A program made the position numbers and the translations under genes. Positions 1 through 12,565 of a stretch of 64,000 bases of DNA are shown in pieces. Each line of letters begins with the position of its first letter. The first letter of the stretch is position 1. The DNA comes from Bombus terrestris (taxonomy: Eukaryota > Arthropoda > Insecta > Hymenoptera > Apidae): positions 11,525,001 through 11,589,000 of the forward strand of contig NC_063271.1 of assembly GCF_910591885.1 (NCBI RefSeq). Reading direction: 5' to 3'. The notes beneath the pieces were generated by a model. The model was not told where the DNA came from. It made no database searches and saw only the letters and a program-made list of their open reading frames with translations.

Positions 1-50
1 CGAGGATTCTAATTTCGGATAAATTGCCTCGGACGTTAACTCTTAGTTGT

Positions 51-325
51 AACTTCGAATTTTATTATCGTTTAAAATATTTCATACGAAGTAATTTTGT
101 AAAACGTGTGCTTCATTTATACAAACAGTGTAGTTTTAATAAAGATATTTGTTGTAAAGGTTGGTACATTCGTTTGCATTCGGATTTTGGACTTTGGCTG
201 TTCGACGTAGCTTTGAATTTGCTATTGTAAGAAAATTAGCGCAAGGTAATTTCGTAACACGCGTGCTTGATTTATACGAACTATGTAGTTTTAATAAAAA
301 TAGCTGTTGTAAAAATTGTCTCTTT
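51..325. repeat. diverged two-copy tandem duplication
   Basis: Two copies of a roughly 110-base segment lie about 155 bases apart (cttcatttatac at 111, cttgatttatac at 266). Both contain the shared stretch tgtagttttaataaa followed by tgttgtaaa. Copies differ by scattered substitutions at all codon positions. Each is open in its own frame and encodes a similar peptide (NFV-RVL-LY--CSFNK--CCK), but the two frames are different. That argues for a duplicated non-coding segment rather than a repeated protein domain. Confidence 0.7.
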
Positions 326-631
326 CAAGACGCATTTTTAAGATCGTTTTTAGAATGCTACGGATCGACCTGTACATATAAGTTGTATTATATGTATATG
401 TCACTATAAACAAACATTTCATGAACGATCCGCCTATTAATAAGCGCCTTTGATACGATAATAGAAATGAAAGGTGACTCGTCAATCCCAATTCACCCCC
501 TCACGAATTCCCTCTTCGAGGCATCCGCGACCAAATCGAACGTTCGATTCTAAGAAGGGACGGTTCGAGTCGCGCAACCTTTTCCTAGCGTAACCACACA
601 AGAGACGAGGCTCACCTAAAACGCGACGCGC
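326..631. other. no gene seen; CpG-rich from about 490
   Basis: The first half is AT-rich. From about 490 the sequence becomes CpG-rich with many tcg/cga words and runs into the open segment that follows. A minus-strand GTGAGC preceded by TTTAG lies near 615-620 and resembles a 5' splice site, but I could not join it to an open exon frame. Confidence 0.5.
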
Positions 632-908
632 TCACAAGACCTGTTTACGTAAGTGTGAATAAGACATGCCGCATTCTAACGGTGATCTATTTACGTCCCT
701 TGCTCTTCGAGATCCCAGCGCCCGCGGTTCGAACAGACCTAATTTTATATTCGGAGCAAAAACTCCGGCACCATTGCCAAGTGGAGCTCTAACAATCGCC
801 ACCACCGCGTTGCTCGCGGCCTCTTCTAATTCTTGTGTGTTAACGCCGGCTCCTCTAACCCGGATACCCGTCACTATATCGCGAATAATCGTACTACGTT
901 ACGAGTAA
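632..908. other. CpG-rich segment open on both strands, possible exon
   Basis: About 80 codons are open in overlapping frames on both strands. The plus frame has an ATG at 666 and ends at the TAA before 909. The minus frame runs from 874 to 632. GC content is clearly higher than in the AT-rich flanks. The minus reading gives an acidic-to-basic peptide (NTQELEEAASNAVVAI near its start), and the plus reading is Ala/Pro/Ser/Thr-rich. Neither matches a family I recognise. GC enrichment alone lengthens ORFs, so this may be a CpG islet, an exon fragment or an old transposon piece. Strand is unresolved. Confidence 0.2.
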
Positions 909-2286
909 AGCTTCTGTATCGTGTCGTTTAATGAAAATTTTTTGGATTACAGATGCGAACTTTTCTGACTTTTTGCTAGTGAAGTGTATTGTTAATGTGC
1001 TTGGTGGTAGAAAATATTCTTTGGGCGACTGAGTTGCTTCAGTTTAAATCAGACTCGAAGTGTTCGCAAAATTATATTTAGTCGGAGTGTTCTGTTCATT
1101 CTAGAAAATAAAATGTATTCATATTTTATCGGAAACGTCATTTTTTAATTAGTGAGTTATGTTTGTCCCTGCCCAATGCATTGCGATTATGCTGATTATT
1201 TTTTAAATTTTAATTAATCTTTCTTTCTTTGGTTGCAAGCTTTTTACTCCAGTCTTCTACTTTACATTAAAATTCACATTAAATTCATTAAGTTCATTTT
1301 ACATCCAGTTACATTCATTCAGTAAAAGCCGTATCAAATAGTTCTCCGTAAATTTACTGCCCGTATAAATGGAAAAATGAAATTCTCTTAAATGTCAGTA
1401 TCATTTAAAATGCTTCGCAAGTATAATCCAAAAATAAGGTTAAAAATGTAATAGAGTAACAAGTAAGTGAACAAAATAAGTAGGTATTTCAACTTTTCTA
1501 TGTGTAATTTTCGAACGAAAGTTTGCACGCATATTCATGTAGGATACTCGAGGCGATCCCGAGCGAACAATTTTAAATCAGAACATACGGAACTTTCGTG
1601 GAAAATGTCAGGACGGAAGTCATGAAAATCGCGGGCCGACTGCACGGAAACCGTGGAAATAACAGAATTGTCGTTTTTCTATGGCTTCTGATCGCGCTTT
1701 CGGCCTTAAGCTTCCTTTCCCTTTTGTAACAGGATCGGTGAAACAAAAGAACGAGGGTAAAGTTTGGCGGTAGAGACAGGATTAATGCCCACCGCGAGGG
1801 AAGCTTTCGAAAGCTCCGGATCCGGAATGGAAACGGCGACAACGAGCTACCGGGGATTTACTGTGTGAAAGCAGAGGAAAATGGAAGAACAACGAGCCCA
1901 TCTGCTGATACAATTCCAATTGATCGTTGTTGTCTGCGTAAAAACATATTTGAAACATATAAATTCTCGCTCTTTAATATAATCTTCTAAAAAATTTATA
2001 TTACAAAGCGTCGTTCGTGATTCAATGTTATTTCGATATCTGAAGAATTTAATTTAATCAGAAATATATCAGCGCAATTGAACATCTTTTGAAAAGGAAA
2101 TTTATATTATAAATGTTCGTTCTTAAAACGAATTTATAGCATAAATTGCTTTTTGCGATCCAACGGTATTTTGATATTGGAGAAATTAATTTAATAGAAA
2201 TATATTGGAAGAATTTACGCCCTACATCCTTTTACCTCGAATTTAATATATCTATCGTTAAATGAACAAGAACTCAGGTGATTTAT
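909..2286. other. AT-rich stretch, no gene recognised
   Basis: Mostly low-GC sequence. A moderately GC-rich patch at about 1540-1860 is open on the minus strand for about 89 codons without any recognisable motif. No tandem repeats, RNA genes or transposon ends were noted. Confidence 0.5.
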
Positions 2287-2320
2287 CGGCGTTCATCGAT
2301 AACGTTATCGTCATCGATAG
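2287..2320. promoter_or_regulatory. CGATA-word cluster with 14-base palindrome
   Basis: CGATAACGTTATCG (2297-2310) is a perfect 14-base palindrome. Further ATCGATA words follow within 15 bases. CGATA/TATCGATA words are the core of DREF and BEAF-type sites in Drosophila; function here is inference only. Confidence 0.3.
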
Positions 2321-2864
2321 CTCCTGCCACGGCACTTGGCAAGACACAGCGGCTGTTACGCATCCAAATGCAATTATTTATCGGCCCGTGAAAATAGAAT
2401 GCTCGCGGTCGTGCTATATATAATAGGTGCACGTAGCTGACAAATACGAGCCAGTAACACGAATTCGATGTAGCAATTAATAATGACGAACGAGCGTGCC
2501 GACCTCTTAGTCATCGTTCGAGTACCAGCTAATACCAACCAAGGGTCACCGTGTCGAAGCGACATAGAACTGCAATAACCGAGTAATTAACACCCGAGGA
2601 GCCAGACATCGCATAAACATTAATCACTTCGACGTGGTATTTAAAATCTCACGCGTTAATAAACTAGAGTAGAATCTTGTAACTTCTGTAACAGGATAAC
2701 CTAGCTTCTAAATAATGAAATCAAAGTCAGGAACAAAATATTCTGTCCAATGGAAAATTGCATTAAATTATGGGAGTAAATATTGGATGCAATATTTCTT
2801 GGGAATCGATTAACCTCGAGGAAATGAATTTTCAAGACCTTTACGACCTTGCATCTTCGAAACG
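2321..2864. other. no gene recognised
   Basis: Mixed AT-rich DNA. The short minus-strand open frame at 2374-2565 shows no recognisable motif. No repeats were noted. Confidence 0.5.
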
Positions 2865-3085
2865 ATTTATAACTTTACCCATAATGTAATTTTACCAAAA
2901 TTCGTCTTAAGATCAGTAATAGTCGGATGGAGTTAAAAGATATTTACAAATTGATCACCTTTGAGAAAATAAAATTAATAAGAATATTTAAAATCTCCTA
3001 TGTTTGGAATTATTTATAAATTGATCTATTACATAATTTTATCAAAAGATGTCTTAAAACCAATATAACCAATTTCCTATATTGT
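2865..3085 (+). repeat. degenerate ~73-base tandem repeat, about three copies
   Basis: Units begin with atttataa/atttacaa at 2865, 2942 and 3012 (spacing 77 and 70). Units 1 and 3 share a longer match including taattttacc/taattttatc and gtcttaa. The middle unit is more diverged. The repeat is old and its boundaries are approximate. Confidence 0.4.
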
Positions 3086-5649
3086 TACAGTCGATCCTAT
3101 CAATCTATGCATTTAGATGCAGCCAGTTGTAAGTTTAAAGAAATCTTCTCTCGATTTCGTAATGTTCAAAGAAATGTAACGATGCTAATGAGCCAGAAGC
3201 TGTGCACGTAGAAGTTTAAGCAAGAAGTTTCTTGCATGTCGCATCCTCGTGTCGTCGGTCAACACGGAAGTGAATCGAACCCTTGAATGTGCAAACATTG
3301 AGAAAAAGAGAGAAAGAGAGAGACGTGATGTACGCCATAAAACACAGCGAATTCTTGCTGGAGACGAGGTACGTCGTGCATCTCTATGTATACGTCGATT
3401 AGCCACGGCAATAAAACATTTTCATGACGCGACACGCTGTAAAATTTATCAGGCGGGATCTTAGTCGTAATAACGTCTCTTTGGCACGCCAATTAACCGG
3501 TGCAATAAATTGCTTTTTCCCTGTTCCTGCTGGCGAATGCGCACTTTAAATTGCGAGGGAGCTTCGTGGATGACCTACATTTTTCGAATAAATTGGAAAA
3601 TCCATGCTGCACCAAGAATTCAAACGTTTCATTCGACTTCTGATGGAATTTGAATTATTTAATTATGCTGCTTGTTAAACTGATAGTCGACTAGATATCG
3701 TTATTGGATTAATAAGAGAGACGTTTGAAAAACATTTCTTCAGGCAGTTGGGAAGAATACGAAACTATTCATTGCAGAATAAAAAATTTGTTTTAGAATT
3801 TATAAAAGTCATAGAAATATCTAGTTGGCTAAATATTCTGTATACGATGATTAATATAAAATTTCTCGTTAGTCATTCTATTTTATTTCCAAACCATCGC
3901 GTTGATAGTACAGTCTGGAATAATAAACATTTGCCAAAAATACGTTTCGAGTTATTGCCCCGTTTCTTCGTTAATGTCTATTTTCAGATGAAATATTTTG
4001 AACATTTTTAATGAGGATCGAATACATTGGTATAATATTAGAAAAATGTCATTTTCGAATGGCGCGATTTATATCTCAAAAAATATCAACACCCCATGAT
4101 ATCAGATATCGAGATTTCTAACTTCTGAATAATTCAATGAAATTAGAGAAACGAATTGAGAAAGAAAGAATGATCTCTTGCATTTCCATTCAGAATCGAA
4201 TTTTCCATGACATGCATTCCGAGATATCAGAAACGTGTGATGTCACGACGAGAAAGATTTTATGCTGCGAGATTAATGTTAACAGACAGCAAGACCGAGA
4301 TCTATTCCGGTCGAGGCCGACTATGTTTAGAGAATTCGAGAACGTTTACCTAATATAGAGCTAAGTAATCGTCGTGCTATCGATTGCACGAATTTTGGCC
4401 AGACTTTCTGTAAGCTCAGGTTCTTTATTCCCTCGTAATTGCGGCGCGATTTACTTGGCAATCGACTTGCTTGGCCACTGCTCAGGCTTTTAGGCGACCA
4501 CAGTCGATGCAACGCACCCCTCGAACGACTCCGCGAAAAATAAATCGATAACATCCTCTAATATCAATCACATTTAAAAAACTGAATTGTAAAACGAGTG
4601 AAGACTGTTATACCTCTCCTAAACTTTATAACAAGCAAGACTATAAGAAATTCCAATAAGAAGTTTCCGATAGCACTGTCGCCCGCATCAGCCATATCTA
4701 CACGTAAAAGAATTGCTGATTGATCTTAAAAAAGATTAAAACGCTATTATAGCGTTATAATGTAAATCTTCATCTCCATTTGTCAATATTATAAAGAACT
4801 TCTAATATATAATTAAAATCGTTCTCAAGAATGCCCCGATTTCAAACATCCACTGCATCAGCACGTTTTTTCCCAAAACCAAGAAATAAGGTAACATCGA
4901 ACGTGAAAGAAATTGCGCGATAACGATCGTTTTCTCATAACGCAGCGTTCGAAAAGAAAAAAGAAAAAAAAGGAGGGCACTTATCGAGGTTGGATAATGT
5001 TTCCAAGTAACGCGGAATGTCACGTTGGAAAACGTCTTTCCTTGTTATCGCTGAGCGACGAATTTTTATCAAGCACGGCGCGATAACGTGCAACACTTTG
5101 CCAACGAAACTCGCTCGACACCGTAGTCTCTTCTGTAAAAACCGATCGCAAAATCGCTGCTCGCTTCGTTAATTAACGATCGTCAGACGCTGCGTGGCCG
5201 CGGTTTCAAGAGAGTCGAGCACGCTCGTAAGCCGACCTTTGCAACGTTCGCAAAAATCCTGGCAGGAATTACGCTCGACCATATATCAGCGTGTCCAACG
5301 TGGAAAATAATTACGTGGCATGCAGCCACGTTGAACCGCGGTTGCTTCGTTCGAGGGTTACGCTTCGTGTTCGACGTTGAATGATCGATACGATCGGTTA
5401 TCGCGACGTTACACACACGATGCTTGGGAATTTCTGACGAGAGAGATGAGAAACAGGATCATTTCACGAGCGATCCAGGATCTTCGACTCGTGGAAGAGT
5501 TCACTGATAGCCGATGGTTCATATTTAAGCTTTTTACCAAGCTACCTTAAAAAAAGACTAATAAAGAGTACAAATATTTCCATTTTATAGGTAACGAACA
5601 TTGTTGATTAAAATTTATGACGAAGGAAAGTAACCAAGTAAATGTTTCG
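3086..5649. other. AT-rich DNA with CpG-rich patches, no gene recognised
   Basis: Contains a short GA-rich run at about 3302-3323 and a CpG-rich patch at 5040-5440. The overlapping open frames at 3185-3492 on both strands and at 4327-4554 and 5183-5416 on the minus strand show no known motif and look like compositional ORFs. Confidence 0.5.
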
Positions 5650-5716
5650 TCATCGATAACTGCTATTGGTAATTAATGAAATGTTTTTTCATAGATAATA
5701 GTTATCGATAGTAACA
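5650..5716. repeat. inverted repeat carrying ATCGATAACT arms
   Basis: ATCGATAACT near 5653 is mirrored by AGTTATCGAT near 5701, with further partial pairing (ctattggta / ataatag) inside. The arms contain the TATCGAT word known from DRE sites. The arrangement could form a stem of at least 10 base pairs. Confidence 0.45.
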
Positions 5717-5775
5717 TAAGACAATTTCTATCACCAATATTGCTAACCAGTAACAAAAAGAAAAAAATATATATT

Positions 5776-6201
5776 TCAGCCGTCATAATGATTGTTCGCA
5801 AACAGGATTACCAAAACTGAAATATGAATTCTTATACTATGACAATGAGAAATTTGGATTACAAGGTAATTTTCTATTATTTGATAAGATAGTAGGAAAA
5901 AGTACAACTTGTTAGATTCAAAGATACAAATAGACGATAAATCTATAAAATTCCGCGAACAATCAAGGATATACTTAATGTTACAACAATCGGTATTTTT
6001 GAAGTACTCAATTCGATGGAAAAATTCATATTTAATCCCACGATCAAACAAAAGAACATTTAATATGGAACTCATTATCGAATTTTTAAATTCATCAACA
6101 TTGTTATTATATTCTCTCGTTCTATGATCTTCAATTCTAATTGTGCTTACTACCACCATTATCTTAATAAGTATCAAATGGATAACTTTACATACATTCA
6201 C
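5776..6201 (-). other. unusually long open frame in AT-rich DNA
   Basis: About 141 codons are open on the minus strand despite strong AT bias, which makes stops frequent. The frame starts at a GTG and has ATG codons only internally. The product would be rich in Ile, Asn, Ser and Phe, with a hydrophobic stretch (FFLLSYQIIENYLVIQIS) near its C-terminal third. No family is recognised and no strong splice sites frame it. An overlapping plus-strand frame of 72 codons is also open. It may be chance or an eroded exon. Confidence 0.15.
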
Positions 6202-6540
6202 ATATAGTTACATAGATTTTACATACACGTGGCTTTGGAATGTCCGAAGAGAAAAGCAAGAGGATTGTTTCATGAGAGATTCAAGACCTTCGACCAACGG
6301 AAGCGTGTTCGCTTATAGTCGAAGGTTCAACGATCGTCTATCGATCGAAGATCCTTGGCTTCGCGTGTTTGTTCTGCTTTGTTTGCCGGACGAGAACGCG
6401 GAATGCCTGAGACACGAGAGGTCTTCGCGTTGGCCCGTCGACGACACACGTTGGCCCGAGTTCGATAGAGTTCATCCAAGCTGGCGTTTTATGCGCTCGA
6501 CGTTGATATCAAGTCCCATGATCTAGGTCAGCGGGTCGGG
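6202..6540 (+). other. GC-richer open segment, possible exon remnant
   Basis: From about 6235 the sequence becomes GC-richer and is open on the plus strand up to the stop at 6524-6526. The peptide contains SIEDPWLRVFVLLCLPDEN. It resembles coding composition, but no splice sites of quality frame it and no family is recognised. Confidence 0.2.
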
Positions 6541-8704
6541 AATCGATAGATGGGACAGAGATGAGAACGAGGCCTAAATTAGAGCTCGAGGGAGTCGATA
6601 GGGTAGACTATCGTTCCTTTGGACTATTACAACTCCTTGTGAATTGGAAGCTACCTGTGTCTCTATATTTTTAGAGCTTTGTTTCTGTAGGCTTATTCAT
6701 TGTGCCATTGTATCGTCTACAGGATAGTTCATTCATGTTATAGTAATTATTGGTTCTTCTTTTGTTATATCGATAATGAGAATTTTTATTTGTAATTTTT
6801 GCAATCCGCAAATTTTTACGTTCCAATTTCACTTTAATTTCAAGAAGAATTTCAAGTAAGAACGTCTAATGGTTCAAAATATAATACCAGTGCGATATTG
6901 AAATGAGAAATTATGCCTATCGATAATTAATCTACCGTATTTTTGTTAAACTTCAACAATATATTAAGAATAGAAAAACAAGATTGCGCGCGGATCGAGA
7001 AAGGACGCATTAAAGTTAATCTGTAATTTTTACTCTGATTTGATTTTTGGTATGGTATGTATACCTTGTATTACACAGAGTTAAGCGTAATTTGAGTTAA
7101 AGTATAATGAATTTTGACTTTAGACTTTTCATAAAATCGCTATTGAAACTGAACTTTATTCCACTAGGGACGGTATTTCCTACATAATTGATGCACTTAC
7201 ATACGCCTTTTCTTATGCAAATGCACTGATGCAATACGCACGTCATCCACGTGTAATTATTCGCAATAAATTATCAATTGCACAACGCGTGTCTGCAGAA
7301 AACAATTTGGCACACGTATTTGTACTTTAGATGTTAGCGAAAAACAGTTGCTGCAGTTACTCAATGATCTCAGATGTTCTAAAGCGGAACTATCAGCGTG
7401 ACCAAAGTGTAATAGTTTCGTGCAAGACAGACAGTCGGGAAAAATTGTTAACGCGCGTATTTCGTGAATTTTAGAGAAGATAAGGTTCGTGAGTAAGATT
7501 CGAAATTTACTATACGTTGCGTAGCACCGTTGCAGTGACAGGAGATTAGCTTGAAAAATTGCACAGTGCTTACGAAACAACAGAAAGATTTGTAGTCACT
7601 AAGGTTTTGAAATATTTCTGTTATATCAAACTTTTGACGTAGTTTTAACGAAATTTTACGAAACAAAAAAGCTATTGAAGTTTTATGAAGATAAAAATTA
7701 TTCGAAAGAAAGAGATTAGAAAAGGAAATAAATATGAAGGATAGAATTACTGAAAAGAGAAAGGAATAAAGACATTTTTTTTTTTTCAAATGATTGCAGC
7801 TTCAAGAATCAATTTTTTCCCCATATTTTCATATTTAAAAGTTATATTCTCTCCAAATAGCAATCTAGAAAATATAAACAAAAATTCAGGGGTTCCATAG
7901 CGAGGTTCAAAGTTAATCTGTATGAAACTCGATGGAAATCGTGCAGTTTTAAATATTACTGGCAGTCTGCGTGATAACGCCCAACGAGCAGAGAGGAGAC
8001 AAGTTGCGACAGATGTCAATTTCCACGATGGCGTGAGTTTTGTCGATAACGACGCTAACAGGAACAACAATTATTCCGCTCCCTCGCTCCACATTTTTGT
8101 TCCCTTGTTTCAATTAATTCCTAGATGTGTATGAATTAAACACATCTGACAAACTTAATTCTCTTTAATAAAATATGAACGCGTCGCGTTTTAACAGAAA
8201 CATATTAGACGTTACGTAACGTTGTTTTACTACTGCTTTACTAAAATTTTAACGTGGCTAATGTATATCTAAGTATCAATTAACAAAGTTAAAAATAATA
8301 TTCAATTGTCGTATAATAAAATTAAATTTTATAAATTTCGTCAATCATTTTACGATGCATTATAAATCACTAACTATAATAATTCATACTAGAAAGCAGA
8401 TGCTATCCTTATATGAGAATATCTTCGAAGTTACTTGTGGTAAAGTATACCTAACGAGCAAATTTAACATCTCTCATCCAACATCAGGTTTTACGACTTC
8501 GAGGTTTATACTATAGAAATTGCAGTACTCTCCAGGATACTAAAACTTTTTCTCACGGTGATTCGTGATTGCTTCTAAAATTTTAATCCGCCTCCGTGGT
8601 GTTGAACGCGTCGCGACGCCGTAAAAGGAGAGACAAGCTGGCCAAAAAAATTAATTATCTCGCTGTACAGTGCTTCGTTTGCACGCTGAAAATGGAGTAA
8701 ATAA
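6541..8704. other. AT-rich stretch, no gene recognised
   Basis: Long AT-rich region. Minus-strand open frames at 7257-7789 and 7786-8070 are hydrophobic because of T-rich composition and carry no recognisable motif. No transposon ends were found. Confidence 0.5.
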
Positions 8705-8730
8705 AATGTTACTCATAAACGAGTAACATT
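8705..8730. repeat. perfect 10-bp hairpin
   Basis: AATGTTACTC (8705-8714) and GAGTAACATT (8721-8730) are perfect reverse complements separated by a 6-base loop. It is too short for a typical miRNA precursor. Confidence 0.6.
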
Positions 8731-11700
8731 CTCCCTTCACTCACGGCACTAAGAAGAATGAAACAAAAATTAATTTTTTAATTCCTCTGTATACATATAA
8801 TCTATTCACGTTCGTAAATTCTGTTACGAACTATTGCATAACTCCATAGTACAGTATCGTTCTAATATCATCATAAATTACTCTACATATCACAACGAGA
8901 CGCTATTCGAAATTCATCTCCAAAAAGAAAAGAGAGAGAAGAACGATAATAAAGAAAAAAAAAAACAGGCGAAGGGTACTCGCGGAAGAAGGGAGTCGTT
9001 CGATCGTGGCATGTGAACTTTCGACGAAATCGCAAGAGAAGGAACACGGCATACTCAACCGAGGGAGATAACCCCCGCGGGTTAAGGGTTGCGATTCACG
9101 ATCGATGTTATCACGAAATTGGGATCGTGGGTGCGCGATACCGTCTCCATGATAACGTTTCGCCGCCCCTCTTCCTCATTATGATATCAGTATGAGTTCG
9201 TCCTTCTCCGACGCGGCGGATCTCGGGCTACGTAATATCGCGCGACCACGTTCATCGCGATGGAGCCGTTACATCGCGATAACCGGTGCGTGCACGCGCG
9301 CAAAGTACTTCTGATAAGCGTACGCTCGACCGAATCGTTTCCATGAGCCCAACCAGATTGTGGATTACGTTCTCGCGTGGAAACATCACTGATATTTGGT
9401 AATTGAGTACTTTTTCATTTACGGCTGGATTTCAAAAGATTATTTGATACGGATCGTGTTCCACGAGCATCGAGTCATTCTTGACTCGATTCTGTTTCGT
9501 GGCTGATACAAAGCATCCTTGATTTTAACGGAGAACAAATTTTTGAAAATTTGTCTAACTTCGTAGAAGAGAGAAAATAAATTTTCATCATTTTCTAGGG
9601 AACAGACTCGTCTGCATTTTTGTGGGAAGAAAAAGAGTCAAGAAAGCGAAGATTCGTTTTCTTTCAAACTTAAAAGTATTTTTTGTAATAAGAAAAATGT
9701 TCCGATGGAATTCGATTTACGATTAGCTTGTAAAAAGTTTGTAGATCTAGCAAAGTTGAATGATTTGAAGCTTGATGAAGGTTGTTTCATGTTGAAAGCT
9801 TTTTAATTGAACGAAAAAGATCCAAATTTGAAAAACTTCAGAAAGAAAAACTTCTTCGGTTAACTAATATCAAATTTTGAAAGAGTCAGTGAAAGACTTT
9901 TGGTTATTCGATATATTGGGAATTTAAAGGTTTGAACATTACTCAGAATTTCCGCCTTTTTGTTGTTACATCGCGACTAATTAATGGTCTTTTAAGTGGA
10001 CCACAAACATAGCACGTTGAATTTAAATTCAATGAATATATCAAATTGAATATTTAAAATTATTTAATCGTAATGAGATTATACCGAATACGTTACGCGA
10101 ACAGACAATGTAATTTGTCGGAGTAGACCTTAATTTTATTAATGTGAATCGTAACAAAAGCGACAATTATGTAATAAACATCGAGTCGTTGTTAATTGTA
10201 GCATTGATTCGAATAAAGATAACAAGAAAATCGATACGTCAGTTATCGTACGAACGTAAACCAGAAAAGAAAGGAAAAATATTGCGACGTTATCAGCATT
10301 AATAAATCGAGCAATTGTATTATATCCTCGTTTATCTACAAGCACGAGGTAGATGGAATAAAATATAGGTATTTTTATCCATCGTGTTCAGAAGAAAATA
10401 AAAGTTGATTATCGCTAATACATGATGCATTCCAATAAAATTAATCGACGATATTTCGTCGAATAGTACAGATAAGCAGCGTAGTAAGAACAGAAATCTA
10501 ATTTTGCACGTTTCGAAAATATTATCAACAAGATACATATACATATGTATATTATACTTGAAGAAATTATCAAACTGTTGTTAATTATTATCACGTAAGA
10601 TCGTCATAATCTTTTTGATAATTCTACGAGATTAATTTAACTTAAACGCAAAACTCGATAACGATGGACAGTTACTGCTTGTCGAAATTTTCTGTACTAG
10701 AAAATAAGAATTTTTGTTCACCATCAAAGACTTCATTGTAAAATATTCGAGTAGCAGATTTAAGAAACTTTTTCGTATAGACTCGATTAAGACGCGAGTT
10801 TCGCACAACCTGAAAGTACGAAATTCAAAGCACTAAGAATACGTTGAAACGAGAAAAGCTCTAACTGATACGCATCAAATTTGTAAAACTCTAAAGTACT
10901 AGAGAAACGCTAAGAAATCACTGAATTTCCAAGCCACGACTCTTAAAGTGCATCGCATACATTCCACTTATCCTAGGCGTAATCTCGGCACATTGTTCGC
11001 GTTTCATTACGGTTCCTTTACGACACTCGTTCCTTCGATCGCGACCATAAAACGACGCTTACGGAAAACAACGGATCTCGTCGCGTCGGTTTCCTGGAGT
11101 GGTGATACAGGTGCAAAAGTACATTTCTTTCATGAAGTAGAAAATGAAATATTCAACTATTTAATAAGAACAAATTTCGTTTGTTTTATAATTGAGTTAA
11201 CAGCTTCTGGATTTTCAGACTTTCGCTCAGATTCGATAGAAAGTCAATAAAATATCGTCTATAGCAAACAGTTATTTTGAGGTATTACAAAAATGGATTT
11301 TTGAAGAAGTATGAAAGTACTCTGAATCATTATTGAATGAGTCATAATAAAATTGTGAAAGACATATAGTCGGAAAAGAAAAGGAATTCGAAAGCTATAG
11401 ATTTCCATACTTTGTTTACTTCAAATTCCTCAAACATTCCTTCTAGTATAATATCATTAAATGACCATTGTCTTGACCCCATTAAATGGCTCACATTTAG
11501 AATTAGTTTTTACAAACATATATCAAAATTGTAAATTTTTCTTTCAGCAATAAAAAAGGTTGATATAACCTTGTACTCATTGTATTGTAAAATTCTGACA
11601 TGCTATCACACAAAATGGCAATTTTAGAGATAATTTTTGTAGACACGTCAGTAGTAACGATTTCTCAAATGTGTCACTATTCTAGCAAACCGATGAAACA

Positions 11701-12565
11701 GACCTATTAACTTTTACGTCGTTTAACTTTAATGTCGCCTCCTATTATCTACGAGCGAATCAGACGGACGGTTCGCGGAGGATTACGCAGCGCTGCATTG
11801 ATAATGCGAATCCACGAAATTCCATCAATAAATTTACCAACTGCGCAATTCGCCGCGTTTCCCGAGACCCGGTGATAATGCTCTTCGCGTTTAATATCCG
11901 TCCGCTTCCCTTTTTACGACCGTTTTAATTTCATCCTCGGCCGTAACTCGCTTTTGCTCCGCGAAACGGACGACGCTCATTCAGCTCGCAAGTTGCTATC
12001 GTGATGCGCGTCCTCAGTAAAAAGATACGAACGATAAGATTCGGCTGTTCTTGATAAAGTTTTTTGGTAAACCAATTGGTGAAAAGGAAGGGAGGGGGAA
12101 CTATGTATGACGAAATGCTGATCGAACTGATGAGATATTCGAACGAATTGCGAAATTTTATGAAATAGCCGATGAAAATTCGATAAGACTGTATGTATTT
12201 TATTCTTGCGGAATTTTTAATCTGGAGATATTTGTTCAAAGTAGATGAGCAATTTTTGGAAGATTTTTGTGACTAACATTAGTGGAATTTGTAGATAGAA
12301 TATAGAGATATATGATACAGTGGATTTTTATATCACCAACTGCCAGATCTGGCTATTATCTTGGCGAACTGACAAAACACTTTTCCAAAATGTGTCAACT
12401 GTGAGAGAGAGTACCTATATAATGTCTACTATATAAAAGATCTTTTTCGTTGCTCAAAATACATTTGGCTAAAGAATGTTCTATATATTCTTTAACTTTA
12501 TTTTACAATGTTATATTTCCTACTAATGTGTATTTTTTAAGATTTGCACAATAATATATTATATA
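8731..12565. other. mixed AT-rich DNA, no gene recognised
   Basis: Contains a CpG-rich patch at 8990-9340. A 20-base near-palindrome lies at 9535-9554 (ACAAATTTT / AAAATTTGT). The plus open frame 10948-11250 starts at GTG and shows no motif. A CpG-rich patch lies at about 11740-12010. TACAGTGGATTTTTATATC at 12312 looks like a transposon terminus, but no partner was found. Confidence 0.5.

Noticed and set aside
562..571. GGTTCGAGTC, a tRNA B-box-like word
   Set aside because: The flanking bases do not form a T-stem and there is no acceptor stem or A box. Other ttcga words in the window fail in the same way.
8705..8730. miRNA precursor
   Set aside because: The stem is only 10 bp with a 6-base loop. 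No other hairpin matched the conserved insect miRNAs I could recall.
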